5,557 nt of DNA from Chloroflexota bacterium. Its GTDB lineage: Bacteria; Chloroflexota; UBA5177; JANWHV01. Below, piece after piece: positions 1 to 5,557 of the stretch (position 1 is the stretch's first letter; each line of letters opens with the position of its first letter). The position numbers and the translations under genes are program-made. The notes beneath the pieces were generated by a model. It was not told the origin of the DNA. It saw only the letters and a list, made by a program, of their open reading frames with translations, and did not search any database. The stretch spans positions 1 through 5,557 of the forward strand of contig JANWHV010000094.1 in assembly GCA_025450255.1 (NCBI GenBank), in the 5' to 3' direction.

Positions 1-335
1 ATGGCGTAGGCGGCGATACAAATTCCCTCGAGCAGGAGGTGCGGATCGCGTTCCATCAGGTAGCGGTCCTTGAACGTGCCGGGCTCGCTCTCATCGGCGT
101 TGCAGAGCAGGTAGACCGGATGGCCGGGCTCGGGGCGCAGGAATCCCCACTTGCGACCGGTCGGAAACCCCGCGCCGCCCCGGCCACGCAGGCAGGATGT
201 TGTCACCTCGGCGACGACATCCTGCGGGCGCATGGTCAGCGCCTTCTCCAGACCGCGATAGGCGCCGCGCGCGCGCGCCGCCCCCAACGTGGGCTGGTCC
301 GCGTAGCCGGTGTTTGCGGTGAGGATTGGCGTCAT
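1..335 (-). CDS. nuoF: NADH-quinone oxidoreductase subunit F, N-terminal part (cut by window edge)
   Basis: NuoF is the FMN- and NADH-binding subunit of respiratory complex I and takes hydride from NADH in the cytoplasmic arm. The first 111 residues are present and the gene runs off the left edge. Translating from the ATG at 335-333 gives the family hallmarks: a glycine-rich flavin loop [14 protein letters not shown] (residues 50-63) and [13 protein letters not shown] (79-91), followed by LMERDPH. The start is supported by AAGGA (plus 345-349, read on minus) nine bases upstream and by the TGATG overlap with the nuoE stop. This overlap indicates translational coupling. One oddity is Cys48, where most family members have Gly just before the flavin loop (SGLRGRGG becomes SCLRGRGG). 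The C-terminal N3 [4Fe-4S] cysteines lie outside the window. Identity is certain; length and integrity beyond the edge cannot be seen. Confidence 0.95.
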   Translation of the reverse strand, partial: MTPILTANTGYADQPTLGAARARGAYRGLEKALTMRPQDVVAEVTTSCLRGRGGAGFPTGRKWGFLRPEPGHPVYLLCNADESEPGTFKDRYLMERDPHLLLEGICIAAYA

Positions 336-814
336 CAGTGGCGATCCTTTGCCTGGCCCAGCGCCGCCGAAAGCTGCTCGAGGGAGAACGCGCCGAGCAG
401 CGCATCGTCCAGCATGACGGCCGGCGCATGGTCGCAGGCGCCGATGCATTCGACCAGCCGGAACGTCACCTGCCAGCCACCACCGGTCTCGCCGGGGCGA
501 AGATGGAGGAATTGTTCCAGTTGCTTCCGGGCAGCGTCCGCACCGCGCAGGTAACAGGCAATCCCATGGCAGAGCGAGACGATGTGGCGCCCGGTCGGTT
601 CGCTTGTCAGTTGGTCGTAAAAGCGGGCAGCACCGTCGACCACAGCCGGCGTCAGGTCGAGCAGGCCCGCCAGTTCCTCTGCCTCGGCCGGACCTACGCA
701 ACCGCGCTCCTCCTGGGCCAGCCGCAAGGCGGTGAGCAGCGCGCTTCGGGGCGTAGGGCCGCGCTGACGCAGCGCGCTGATCGTCTGCCGGGTCGGCTCG
801 GAGAGCAGGGTCAT
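335..814 (-). CDS. nuoE: NADH-quinone oxidoreductase subunit E (24 kDa-type [2Fe-2S] protein)
   Basis: NuoE is the thioredoxin-fold [2Fe-2S] subunit of the complex I NADH-oxidising module. It carries cluster N1a next to the FMN of NuoF. The 159-residue protein has the N-terminal helical segment (about residues 10-70, including [15 protein letters not shown] and ARFYDQL) and the four cluster ligands in the usual spacing: Cys82-x4-Cys87 and Cys123-x3-Cys127 ([10 protein letters not shown]). The length is normal for bacterial NuoE. Its ATG overlaps the nuoBCD stop in an ATGA (811-814), and its TGA overlaps the nuoF ATG (TGATG at 333-337). The ribosome binding site is weak, so translation is probably coupled to the upstream gene. 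No frameshift or missing ligand is seen. Confidence 0.96.
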   Translation of the reverse strand: MTLLSEPTRQTISALRQRGPTPRSALLTALRLAQEERGCVGPAEAEELAGLLDLTPAVVDGAARFYDQLTSEPTGRHIVSLCHGIACYLRGADAARKQLEQFLHLRPGETGGGWQVTFRLVECIGACDHAPAVMLDDALLGAFSLEQLSAALGQAKDRH

Positions 815-3129
815 CGATCCAACTCGCCAGCGATGACGTTCAGGCTGCCGATCGTGGCGATAACGTCGGCAATCATCATGCCACGCAGCATCTGGGGGAA
901 GGCCTGGTAGACGGCAAAACAGGGCGGACGGACCTTCACACGGTAGGGCCGCTTGCCGCCATCGCTCACGATGTAGAAACCCAGCTCCCCGTTGGCTGCC
1001 TCGCTGTAACCGTAGACCTCGCCGACCGGCGCGCGTATGCCTTCCATTATCAATTTGAAGTGCGCCATCAAGGCCTCGATGTTGGTGTAGACCTCATACT
1101 TGGGCGGCAGGGCGACGCGGCGGTCCTCCACGATGATTGGCCCGTCGGGTAACAGCGCGAGCGCTTGCTCGACGATATGCGCGCTCTGGCGCATTTCCTC
1201 CAGGCGGACCAGGTAGCGATCGAAGGTGTCGCCGTGCTGCCCGACCGGGATGGCGAAGTCGAAGCGGTCGTAGTCGTAGTAAGGATGCGCCTTGCGCACG
1301 TCGTAGGGAACGCCCGTGGCCCGCAGACACGGGCCGGTATAGCCATAGGCGATGGCGTCTTCACGTGAGATGGCGCCGATTCCCCGCATGCGCTGGCGGG
1401 CGATGCCATTGTGGGTGATCAGCTGGTCGGTATCGCGCACGACCTCCGGCACGGCGGCCAGGATGGCGTGAACACGCTCCGCGAAGTCCGCTGGCGGCTC
1501 CTCGGCCAGCCCGCCGATGCGGACGTAGCTCACCATCATGCGGGCGCCGGTGCATTCCTCCAGCAAGTCGTAGATCTGCTCGCGCAGGTTCCAGAGGTAG
1601 AAAAAGTCGCTGATCAGACCCATGTCGACCATGTTGGTGCCGATACAGACGGCGTGGTCCATAATGCGGCTGAGCTCACTGAGTATAACGCGCAGATATT
1701 GCGCCCGCTTGGGGATGGTGATGCCGAGGAGCTTCTCCACCGCCATGGCAAAGCCGACGCTGTTGCACATGCTGGACATGTAGTTCAGCCGGTCGCAGTA
1801 GGGGATGATCTGCCAGTAGGTGTGCGTCTCGGCCATCTTCTCGAAGTTGCGGTGCAAGTAGCCCAGCTCGATGTCCGCATCCTTGACCGTCTCACCGTCG
1901 AGTTCGGCCATGATCCGGAACGTCCCGTGCATGGCCGGGTGGGAGGGGCCGATATTGAGGATCAGCGGCTGTTCGATGAGCGGCGGGTCTTCCCCGGCAG
2001 GGGATCGCTCGGCGATGGGCAAGTTGATAGAGCGCTCGAAAGGCTGGCGCAAGCCCGCGGGATAGTCCCGCCGCATCGGGTGGAGGTCACCGAAGCCATC
2101 GTGGGTCAGGATACGGCGCAGGTCCGGGTGGCCGTTGAAGCGCACGCCGTAGAGATCGTACACCTCGCGCTCAAACCAGTTCGCGCCCTTCCAGATCGGG
2201 ACCAACGAGTCGATACGTGGGTCGTCCGCCGGCAGCGGCGCCTTCAGTCGCACGCGGTGACCGTGCTCCAGCGAAGAGAGGTGGTAGACCACATCGAAGC
2301 GCGGGTCACGGGTGAGGTAGTCGACGCCACAGATGTCGAGCAGCAGGTCGAAGCGCAGGTCTGGATCGTCGCGCAGGGTCTGGCAGACCGAGCGCAGCAT
2401 GTCGGGCCGCAGCGTGATGGTCAGATCGCCACGGAAGTCGTGGGAGGCCAGGATGGCGTCGCCAAACTGCGCGCGCAAACGCGGCACTAGTGGCCGATCG
2501 ACTTGCCCGCGCTCCGAAGCGAAGGCGACCAGCGCCGCCGAAGGCGGGTCGAGCGTGGTGACGGAGGCATCGTTCAGACGCGCGTGCAGCCGTTCGGCGG
2601 GATTGGCGCTGGCGGCGCCCCGGTGGGGCGTGCCGCGCTTGATCTCCTCCTCCAACTGAACAATGGCCTGCAACAGTGCCTCGGGCGTGGGTGGGCAGCC
2701 GGGAATGTAGACATCCACCGGAATGAGTTCATCGATGCCTTGCTCGACGTGATACGAGCGGTAGAAACCGCCCGAGGTAGCGCATGCCCCCATGGAGATG
2801 ACCCATTTCGGATCGGCCATCTGGTCGTAGATCAGCTTGAGGGCGGGAACCATCTTATCCGTGATCGTGCCCATGACCAGCAGCAGGTCCGACTGGCGGG
2901 GACTCCAGCGGATCAGCTCGGCGCCGAAACGGCCGATGTCATACCGAGATGAAGCGGCCGCCATGAACTCGATGGCGCAACAGGCCGTCCCGAAGGGCAA
3001 CGGCCACAGCGATCCATGCTGGGCCCAGCGTTGGAGCGCTTCCAATCGAGTGGTGATAATGTTAGAGGATGAAGCCAGGTGGGCATGGGATGGCCGCTGG
3101 GGTACTATCGGCAGTAAATCCCGCGCCAT
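811..3129 (-). CDS. nuoBCD: NADH-quinone oxidoreductase fused subunits B/C/D
   Basis: One 772-residue protein joins three complex I subunits of the connecting (Q) module that carries electrons to quinone. Residues are counted from the ATG at 3129. NuoB (about 20-165) has the N2 [4Fe-4S] ligands: tandem Cys50-Cys51 ([10 protein letters not shown]), Cys116 (MGACATSGG) and Cys145 ([11 protein letters not shown]). NuoC (about 205-370) has the signature [12 protein letters not shown] and [10 protein letters not shown]. NuoD (about 385-772) begins [11 protein letters not shown] and ends [15 protein letters not shown]. The quinone-site His401 (AMHG) and Tyr450 (RLNY), equivalent to Nqo4 His38 and Tyr87 of Thermus, are both kept. 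A linker of about 40 residues rich in Ala, Arg and Pro joins B to C. There is no internal stop. The ATG at 3129 is chosen over the GTG at 3177 because AAGGAGG lies nine bases before it. NuoCD fusions are common; the three-way fusion is known but rarer. It is first in its operon, with no nuoA before it. Confidence 0.95.
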   Translation of the reverse strand: MARDLLPIVPQRPSHAHLASSSNIITTRLEALQRWAQHGSLWPLPFGTACCAIEFMAAASSRYDIGRFGAELIRWSPRQSDLLLVMGTITDKMVPALKLIYDQMADPKWVISMGACATSGGFYRSYHVEQGIDELIPVDVYIPGCPPTPEALLQAIVQLEEEIKRGTPHRGAASANPAERLHARLNDASVTTLDPPSAALVAFASERGQVDRPLVPRLRAQFGDAILASHDFRGDLTITLRPDMLRSVCQTLRDDPDLRFDLLLDICGVDYLTRDPRFDVVYHLSSLEHGHRVRLKAPLPADDPRIDSLVPIWKGANWFEREVYDLYGVRFNGHPDLRRILTHDGFGDLHPMRRDYPAGLRQPFERSINLPIAERSPAGEDPPLIEQPLILNIGPSHPAMHGTFRIMAELDGETVKDADIELGYLHRNFEKMAETHTYWQIIPYCDRLNYMSSMCNSVGFAMAVEKLLGITIPKRAQYLRVILSELSRIMDHAVCIGTNMVDMGLISDFFYLWNLREQIYDLLEECTGARMMVSYVRIGGLAEEPPADFAERVHAILAAVPEVVRDTDQLITHNGIARQRMRGIGAISREDAIAYGYTGPCLRATGVPYDVRKAHPYYDYDRFDFAIPVGQHGDTFDRYLVRLEEMRQSAHIVEQALALLPDGPIIVEDRRVALPPKYEVYTNIEALMAHFKLIMEGIRAPVGEVYGYSEAANGELGFYIVSDGGKRPYRVKVRPPCFAVYQAFPQMLRGMMIADVIATIGSLNVIAGELDR

Positions 3130-3138
3130 TCCCCGCTG

Positions 3139-3145
3139 CCTCCTT
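3139..3145 (-). promoter_or_regulatory. Strong ribosome binding site for nuoBCD
   Basis: Read on the minus strand this is AAGGAGG, a full Shine-Dalgarno match, nine bases before the ATG at 3129. It decides the start of nuoBCD: the alternative in-frame GTG at 3177 has no comparable site, and starting there would only add 16 Arg/Pro-rich residues not typical of NuoB. Confidence 0.85.
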
Positions 3146-3184
3146 GATATGCGCGGACGCTGCGGCAATCGCGGCACTTCGAAG

Positions 3185-3190
3185 AGTATG
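3185..3190 (-). promoter_or_regulatory. Candidate -10 element of the nuo operon promoter
   Basis: On the minus strand the hexamer is CATACT, four of six matches to TATAAT. The implied start point is near 3178, leaving a leader of about 49 bases before the nuoBCD ATG. No good -35 hexamer is found 17 bases upstream (CAGCGT), as expected for an activator-dependent promoter. With this start point, the palindrome at 3211-3228 is centred at -41.5, the class II activator position known for CRP and FNR. The hexamer was picked by eye, so the geometry is suggestive rather than proven. Confidence 0.45.
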
Positions 3191-3210
3191 GGCCATGGCG
3201 GTGGTGTACG

Positions 3211-3228
3211 CTGTGACTTTGGTCACAG
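3211..3228. promoter_or_regulatory. CRP/FNR-type operator palindrome in the divergent nuo/regulator region
   Basis: The sequence CTGTGACTTTGGTCACAG is a perfect 7-bp inverted repeat around a 4-bp centre and contains TGTGA-N6-TCACA, the exact core consensus of E. coli CRP sites. The adjacent regulator has Arg187, Glu188 and Arg192 in its recognition helix, at the positions of CRP Arg180, Glu181 and Arg185 that read TGTGA. It lies about 82 bp upstream of the nuoBCD ATG and about 200 bp upstream of the favoured regulator start. The likely binder is the neighbouring regulator, activating nuo and perhaps controlling its own gene. The palindrome itself is certain; the binder is inferred. Confidence 0.8.
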
Positions 3229-3322
3229 TATTCCGACCGACACGTCCGCTTCCACTTGAACATAGGCGCCGTCCACGCCGGTTGTACGTCCCCGTGGGGC
3301 TTCCTCGGTCCAGAGCAAAGAG

Positions 3323-3351
3323 TTCCTGCTGAGAAAGCGAACGGCTATAAG
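3323..3351 (+). promoter_or_regulatory. Weak candidate sigma70-type promoter for the CRP/FNR regulator
   Basis: A TATAAG hexamer (3346-3351, five of six matches to TATAAT) is preceded at 17 bp by TTCCTG (3323-3328), which matches the -35 consensus poorly. A transcript would start near 3358 and leave about 75 bases before the favoured GTG start at 3433. If the protein instead began at an upstream codon such as 3256, this element would lie inside the gene and be meaningless. It is only a guess from spacing and a good -10. Confidence 0.25.
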
Positions 3352-3416
3352 GATGGTCGACGGCACACTCGTGAGGAAGAGCGGCCCGAGTCGAGCGTGG
3401 GCGTGAAACGTGTCGT

Positions 3417-3423
3417 GGAAGGA
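3417..3423 (+). promoter_or_regulatory. Ribosome binding site supporting the GTG start of the regulator
   Basis: GGAAGGA lies nine bases before the GTG at 3433. It is the best-placed Shine-Dalgarno match in front of any in-frame start candidate, and it favours a 233-residue protein of normal CRP/FNR size over longer versions starting at TTG 3256 or GTG 3397. Confidence 0.6.
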
Positions 3424-3432
3424 TGGCGTCCC

Positions 3433-4134
3433 GTGTCGATCCCCGATGGCGACTTAAGGGTACTGCAACGAGTGCCTTACTTTCGCCTCCTGCCGGCGGA
3501 GGATCTGGCCCTCCTTTACCGTGGCTGCCTACTTCGGCGGTTAGTGGCCGGCCAGACGGTGGTACTGGAAGGGTCGGTGCCGCAATTACTCTACGTCGTC
3601 CGCAGCGGCAGCGTCTGCATCTATACGACTTCCCGCCAGGGCAAGGAGCAGGTGTTGCGCACGGTCCATCCTGGTGAGACGTTCAATGACGTACCCGTCC
3701 TCGACAGCGGACCGAGCGCGGTCAGCGTCCGCGCGCTGGTCGTCGGCACGAGTGTATGGGAGCTGCAAGCAACGCGTGTGCTGAAGCTGGTGGCGAGCAA
3801 TCCCCCGGTCGCCCTTGAGGTGATCCAGATGCTCGTCCGACGGCTACGCCGTCTGGTAGCTCTGGTGGAGGACCTATCCTTCCGGTGTGTCGTTGAGCGG
3901 GTAGCCAGGCTGATCCTCGAAGAGGACGCTATTACCAATGGTCGCATCGACTTGACACAGCAGGAAATGGCGGCTCGGGTGGGGACGGCTCGCGAGGTCG
4001 TGAGCCGGGCACTGCGCGAGTTAGAGCGGCGCGGCGCAATCACACGCGAGCGCCGCTACATCCTGCACATTGATGCGCCGCGTCTGCGAGATATCCTGGA
4101 GTTGACTGATTTCGCGGATCAGCGAAGCACGTAG
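3433..4134 (+). CDS. CRP/FNR-family transcriptional regulator
   Basis: A 233-residue cytoplasmic DNA-binding regulator. Residues about 10-125 form the cNMP-binding-like beta-roll (VPYFRLLPAEDL, then RSGSVCIY and HPGETFNDVPVL). Residues about 125-150 are the dimerisation helix, and about 170-225 the winged helix-turn-helix (LTQQEMAARVGTAREVVSR). Recognition-helix Arg187, Glu188 and Arg192 match CRP Arg180, Glu181 and Arg185, predicting TGTGA half-sites. Just such a palindrome sits upstream at 3211-3228. The phosphate-binding cassette has Pro94-Ser95 where CRP has Arg82-Ser83, so ordinary cAMP binding is unlikely. The FNR-type N-terminal cysteine cluster is absent (only Cys32, Cys62 and Cys152). 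The ligand is therefore unknown; heme, NO or another redox cue are options, not conclusions. The GTG start at 3433 is favoured by GGAAGGA and by family length. In-frame TTG 3256 and GTG 3397 or 3403 would add a low-complexity charged extension. It is divergent from nuoBCD, which it probably controls. Confidence 0.9.
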   Translation: MSIPDGDLRVLQRVPYFRLLPAEDLALLYRGCLLRRLVAGQTVVLEGSVPQLLYVVRSGSVCIYTTSRQGKEQVLRTVHPGETFNDVPVLDSGPSAVSVRALVVGTSVWELQATRVLKLVASNPPVALEVIQMLVRRLRRLVALVEDLSFRCVVERVARLILEEDAITNGRIDLTQQEMAARVGTAREVVSRALRELERRGAITRERRYILHIDAPRLRDILELTDFADQRST

Positions 4135-4140
4135 AGCAGA

Positions 4141-4168
4141 AAGAACGATATCTCGCGCAGTCGTTCTT
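4141..4168 (+). repeat. 8-bp inverted repeat just after the regulator, possible 3'-end hairpin
   Basis: AAGAACGA (4141-4148) and TCGTTCTT (4161-4168) are perfect reverse complements around a 12-base loop, starting six bases after the regulator's TAG. The position suits a transcription-ending or 3'-stabilising hairpin. The arm ends in TTCTT, but no run of T follows and the loop is long, so it is not a standard intrinsic terminator. It could equally be a binding site for a dimeric protein. Confidence 0.4.
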
Positions 4169-4384
4169 GGATGAGCATTGGAAGGTACGGCCCGGCAACG
4201 AAAGCTGCCCCGCCGGGCGTCGTCGAGGTACGACTCAACACACCGGAGCGCGGGCGCGCGCGACCACGCAATGCTCACGAAAGACGACGAATGGCTCCTT
4301 ACCCGGGTGCTGGTCTGGGCTTCAGGCGTTGCTCCCCACCCCTTCGCGGCGCGGTTCGGCGTGTCAACGGACGCCAAGGCGACC

Positions 4385-4453
4385 GCCTATTCGCGAGCGA
4401 ACTTTTCAGACATGCCGGAGATCCGAGACTGGGCCTGGACCGACCCGTCTTAG
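4385..4453 (+). pseudogene. Probable C-terminal remnant of a phosphoketolase gene
   Basis: In the frame that ends at the TAG 4451-4453, the last residues read AYSRANFSDMPEIRDWAW followed by TDPS and stop. From memory of the family, phosphoketolases (Xfp, cleaving xylulose 5-phosphate or fructose 6-phosphate to acetyl phosphate) commonly end in AYIREHGEDMPEIRDWxW, so the match covers DMPEIRDW plus flanking Ala-Tyr, Arg and Trp, at the expected place next to a stop codon. Upstream in this frame and in the other two plus frames I see no further phosphoketolase sequence, so the bulk of the gene (normally about 800 residues) is gone. The open frame extends back to 4178 with an unrelated-looking sequence and no convincing ribosome site. 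This is best read as a decayed relic; chance similarity over such a short stretch is possible. Confidence 0.5.
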
Positions 4454-4564
4454 GGTAAGAACATCGATTCCGACCAGCCTGTAGTCTCCGGCTTTCGACG
4501 TAGCGGTGAGCATCCGGCGATGAGTAGACTGCGACGACCACCTCCAGACGGTGAGGACGAAGGC

Positions 4565-5326
4565 TCACGGCGCCGGCTGGCGGCGCCCACGTCGCGCCAC
4601 CCGCTGCCACAGCCAGCGGAGCGGATCGAACTGCTCGTCGGCGACCAACTCCTTCAACGGAATGATCGAGTTTTCCCTGATCTTGATATGCTCCGGGCAC
4701 ACCTCGGTACAGCACTTCGTGATATTACAGAGTCCGATCCCACCTGGTTGCTGGGCGAAGAGCGCCCGTTGACGGGTGTCCTTCGGGTGGAAGGCATAGT
4801 AGGCCAGACGCACGTAGTAGCGCGGTCCAAAGTACTGATCCTGCTTCCGGTGGACCCGCAGCACGTGGCAGACGTCCTGGCAGAGGAAGCACTCGATGCA
4901 CCGGCGGTACTCGTACAGCCGTTCGACGTCCCGCGGATACAAGGTCCAGGGAGTAGCGGACAGGTCATCCTCCGCCGGAGTCAGTGGGACGATCTGCCGG
5001 TTTACCTGGTAATTCCAGGAGACATCGGTGACCAGGTCCTTGATGAGCGGGAACGTCCGCATCGGGTGGACGTGGATGTCCTCGCCCCCATAGTCGTCGA
5101 TGCGCGTTTTGCACAGCAGGCGTGGCAGCCCGTTGATCTCCGCGCTGCAGGAACCGCACTTGGCGGCCTTACAGTTCCAGCGGCAGGCCAGGTCGCCTGC
5201 GAAGTGGGACTGGATGTAGTGGATGGCGTCCAGCACCACCATCCCTACCGTGACCGGCACGACATAGGGCACTTCAGCGCCGCCGGTAGCGTCACCGCGA
5301 AATACCCGGAAGGTGATGTCAGCCAT
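4565..5326 (-). CDS. sdhB: Succinate dehydrogenase/fumarate reductase iron-sulfur subunit, Sdh1-like
   Basis: This 253-residue subunit carries three Fe-S clusters that pass electrons between the flavin of SdhA and membrane quinone. The [2Fe-2S] ligands are Cys52, Cys57, Cys60 and Cys72 (NCKAAKCGSC...LLC). The [4Fe-4S] ligands are Cys143, Cys146, Cys149 and Cys210. The [3Fe-4S] ligands are Cys153, Cys200 and Cys206. All are spaced as in E. coli FrdB. The segments RWNCKAAKCGSCSAEING, RTFPLIKDLVTDVSWNY, CIECFLCQDVCHV and CNITKCCTEVCPEHIKI closely resemble, from memory, the mycobacterial Sdh1 B subunit rather than E. coli SdhB. Extra cysteines are Cys48 and Cys205. The ATG at 5326 follows the sdhA stop by three bases, with AAGGAG 12 bases upstream inside the sdhA end. 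It is the last gene of its operon, in the A-then-B order seen for mycobacterial sdh1. Whether it works as dehydrogenase or reductase cannot be told here. Confidence 0.95.
   Translation of the reverse strand: MADITFRVFRGDATGGAEVPYVVPVTVGMVVLDAIHYIQSHFAGDLACRWNCKAAKCGSCSAEINGLPRLLCKTRIDDYGGEDIHVHPMRTFPLIKDLVTDVSWNYQVNRQIVPLTPAEDDLSATPWTLYPRDVERLYEYRRCIECFLCQDVCHVLRVHRKQDQYFGPRYYVRLAYYAFHPKDTRQRALFAQQPGGIGLCNITKCCTEVCPEHIKIRENSIIPLKELVADEQFDPLRWLWQRVARRGRRQPAP
4569..4587 (-). repeat. GC-rich hairpin at the 3' end of sdhB
   Basis: GGCGCCG (4569-4575) and CGGCGCC (4581-4587) form a 7-bp all-GC stem with a 5-base loop, ending just inside the sdhB stop codon. No T-run follows on the minus strand, so it is not a classical terminator. 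It may slow decay of the mRNA end or simply reflect the Arg/Gly-rich codons of the SdhB tail. Confidence 0.3.
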
Positions 5327-5329
5327 CGC

Positions 5330-5557
5330 TTACGCCGTCTCCTTTGTTAGTGCGAGCAGTTCCGGCGGCATCGGCGGGATCGGGCGCGCCTCGATAACCA
5401 TGCCGCCATCCACTTTGCGCGCCAGATAGTTCACCCGCTCCTGCGCCGGGTCCTTGTCGGGATAGTCGGTGCGCCAGTGCGCCCCCCTGCTCTCCGTACG
5501 AACGGCGGCGGTGCGCAAGATCGCCTCGCTGATCGTCAACATGAACAGGTCGTCGCG
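5330..5557 (-). CDS. sdhA: Succinate dehydrogenase/fumarate reductase flavoprotein subunit, C-terminal part (cut by window edge)
   Basis: The last 75 residues of the FAD-bearing catalytic subunit are present, and the gene enters from the right edge. The open frame continues through the edge (RDDLFMLTISEAIL), so the Met at 5542 is internal and not a start. The C-terminal helical domain is recognised by ESRGAHWRTDYPDKD, matching the ESRGAH-R-D element conserved in FrdA and SdhA, and by a tail segment with short strands and PPMPPELLAL. The FAD-linking His and the active-site residues lie outside the window. The TAA is three bases before the sdhB ATG, so the two are co-transcribed and probably translationally coupled. 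A membrane anchor gene is not seen and would be expected upstream of sdhA if the mycobacterial sdh1 order (C-A-B) holds. Confidence 0.92.
   Translation of the reverse strand, partial: RDDLFMLTISEAILRTAAVRTESRGAHWRTDYPDKDPAQERVNYLARKVDGGMVIEARPIPPMPPELLALTKETA

Larger units (their letters stand above)
4135..4564. other. Intergenic region between the regulator and sdhB
   Basis: About 430 bp separate the convergent 3' ends of the regulator and sdhB. Apart from the inverted repeat at 4141-4168 and the phosphoketolase-like tail ending at 4453, I see no convincing gene, RNA gene or mobile element. Several overlapping open frames of 90-105 codons exist here on the plus strand, but they lack ribosome sites and look like the by-product of high GC. 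The stretch is consistent with a decaying former coding region. Confidence 0.5.

Noticed and set aside
39..910. Overlapping plus-strand frames of 171 and 194 codons
   Set aside because: They are antisense to nuoF, nuoE and the end of nuoBCD, which are clearly real on the minus strand.
1411..2490. A 359-codon open frame on the plus strand
   Set aside because: It lies wholly antisense to nuoBCD, whose protein matches known subunits throughout. Its residue make-up is that of a reverse-frame shadow in GC-rich DNA.
3127..3177. Upstream GTG start for nuoBCD at 3177
   Set aside because: It lacks a ribosome site, adds an Arg/Pro-rich stretch not seen in NuoB, and falls almost on the predicted transcription start. 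The ATG at 3129 has a perfect AAGGAGG.
3256..3432. Long N-terminal extension of the regulator from TTG 3256
   Set aside because: The added 59 residues are low-complexity and charged, TTG is a rare start, and a GTG with a good ribosome site at 3433 gives normal family length. It cannot be fully excluded.
3433..4134. Regulator as a true FNR or a true cAMP receptor
   Set aside because: The N-terminal FNR cysteines are absent and the cAMP-phosphate Arg is replaced, so only the broad family name is supported.
4520..5350. A 276-codon open frame on the plus strand
   Set aside because: It is antisense to sdhB, which has all its cluster cysteines. No recognisable family features are seen on the plus strand.
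1..5557. tRNA, rRNA, CRISPR array, insertion sequence or transposase
   Set aside because: No cloverleaf, repeat-spacer pattern, terminal inverted repeats or transposase motifs were seen on either strand.

Overview
This GC-rich bacterial window holds two respiratory gene clusters, both on the minus strand, with a CRP/FNR-family regulator on the plus strand between them. From left to right: the start of nuoF (cut by the left edge), nuoE, and a single gene in which NuoB, NuoC and NuoD of complex I are fused; a divergent control region; the regulator; a gap of about 430 bp; then sdhB and the tail of sdhA (cut by the right edge).

The complex I part (1-3129, minus) is read nuoBCD -> nuoE -> nuoF. 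The genes are joined by an ATGA overlap (811-814) and a TGATG overlap (333-337), so they form one translationally coupled operon. The three-way NuoBCD fusion keeps the cysteines of cluster N2 and the quinone-site His and Tyr. No nuoA lies in front of it. NuoE and NuoF would form the NADH-oxidising module with the N1a cluster and FMN.

The control region (3130-3432) holds a perfect palindrome, CTGTGAC-TTTG-GTCACAG (3211-3228), which contains the exact TGTGA-N6-TCACA pattern bound by CRP-type proteins. The neighbouring regulator has the matching recognition-helix residues (Arg, Glu, Arg). The palindrome is centred at -41.5 from the start point predicted by a CATACT -10 element on the nuo side, which is the classical class II activator position. 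My inference is that the regulator controls the nuo operon directly. Its sensory domain lacks both the cAMP-phosphate Arg of CRP and the Fe-S cysteines of FNR, so its signal is unknown.

The gap 4135-4564 holds an 8-bp inverted repeat just after the regulator and, at about 4385-4453, a short reading frame ending in DMPEIRDWAW. This resembles the extreme C-terminus of phosphoketolase and is probably the last remnant of a lost xfp gene.

The right cluster (4565-5557, minus) encodes the flavoprotein tail and iron-sulfur subunit of a succinate dehydrogenase/fumarate reductase. The B subunit resembles the mycobacterial Sdh1 type. Both enzymes would feed electrons to a quinone pool.

The organism is a high-GC bacterium with aerobic or facultative respiration. 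The NuoBCD fusion plus an Sdh1-like SdhB would fit Chloroflexota (Thermomicrobia-like) or a similar deep lineage, but this assignment is low confidence from sequence alone.
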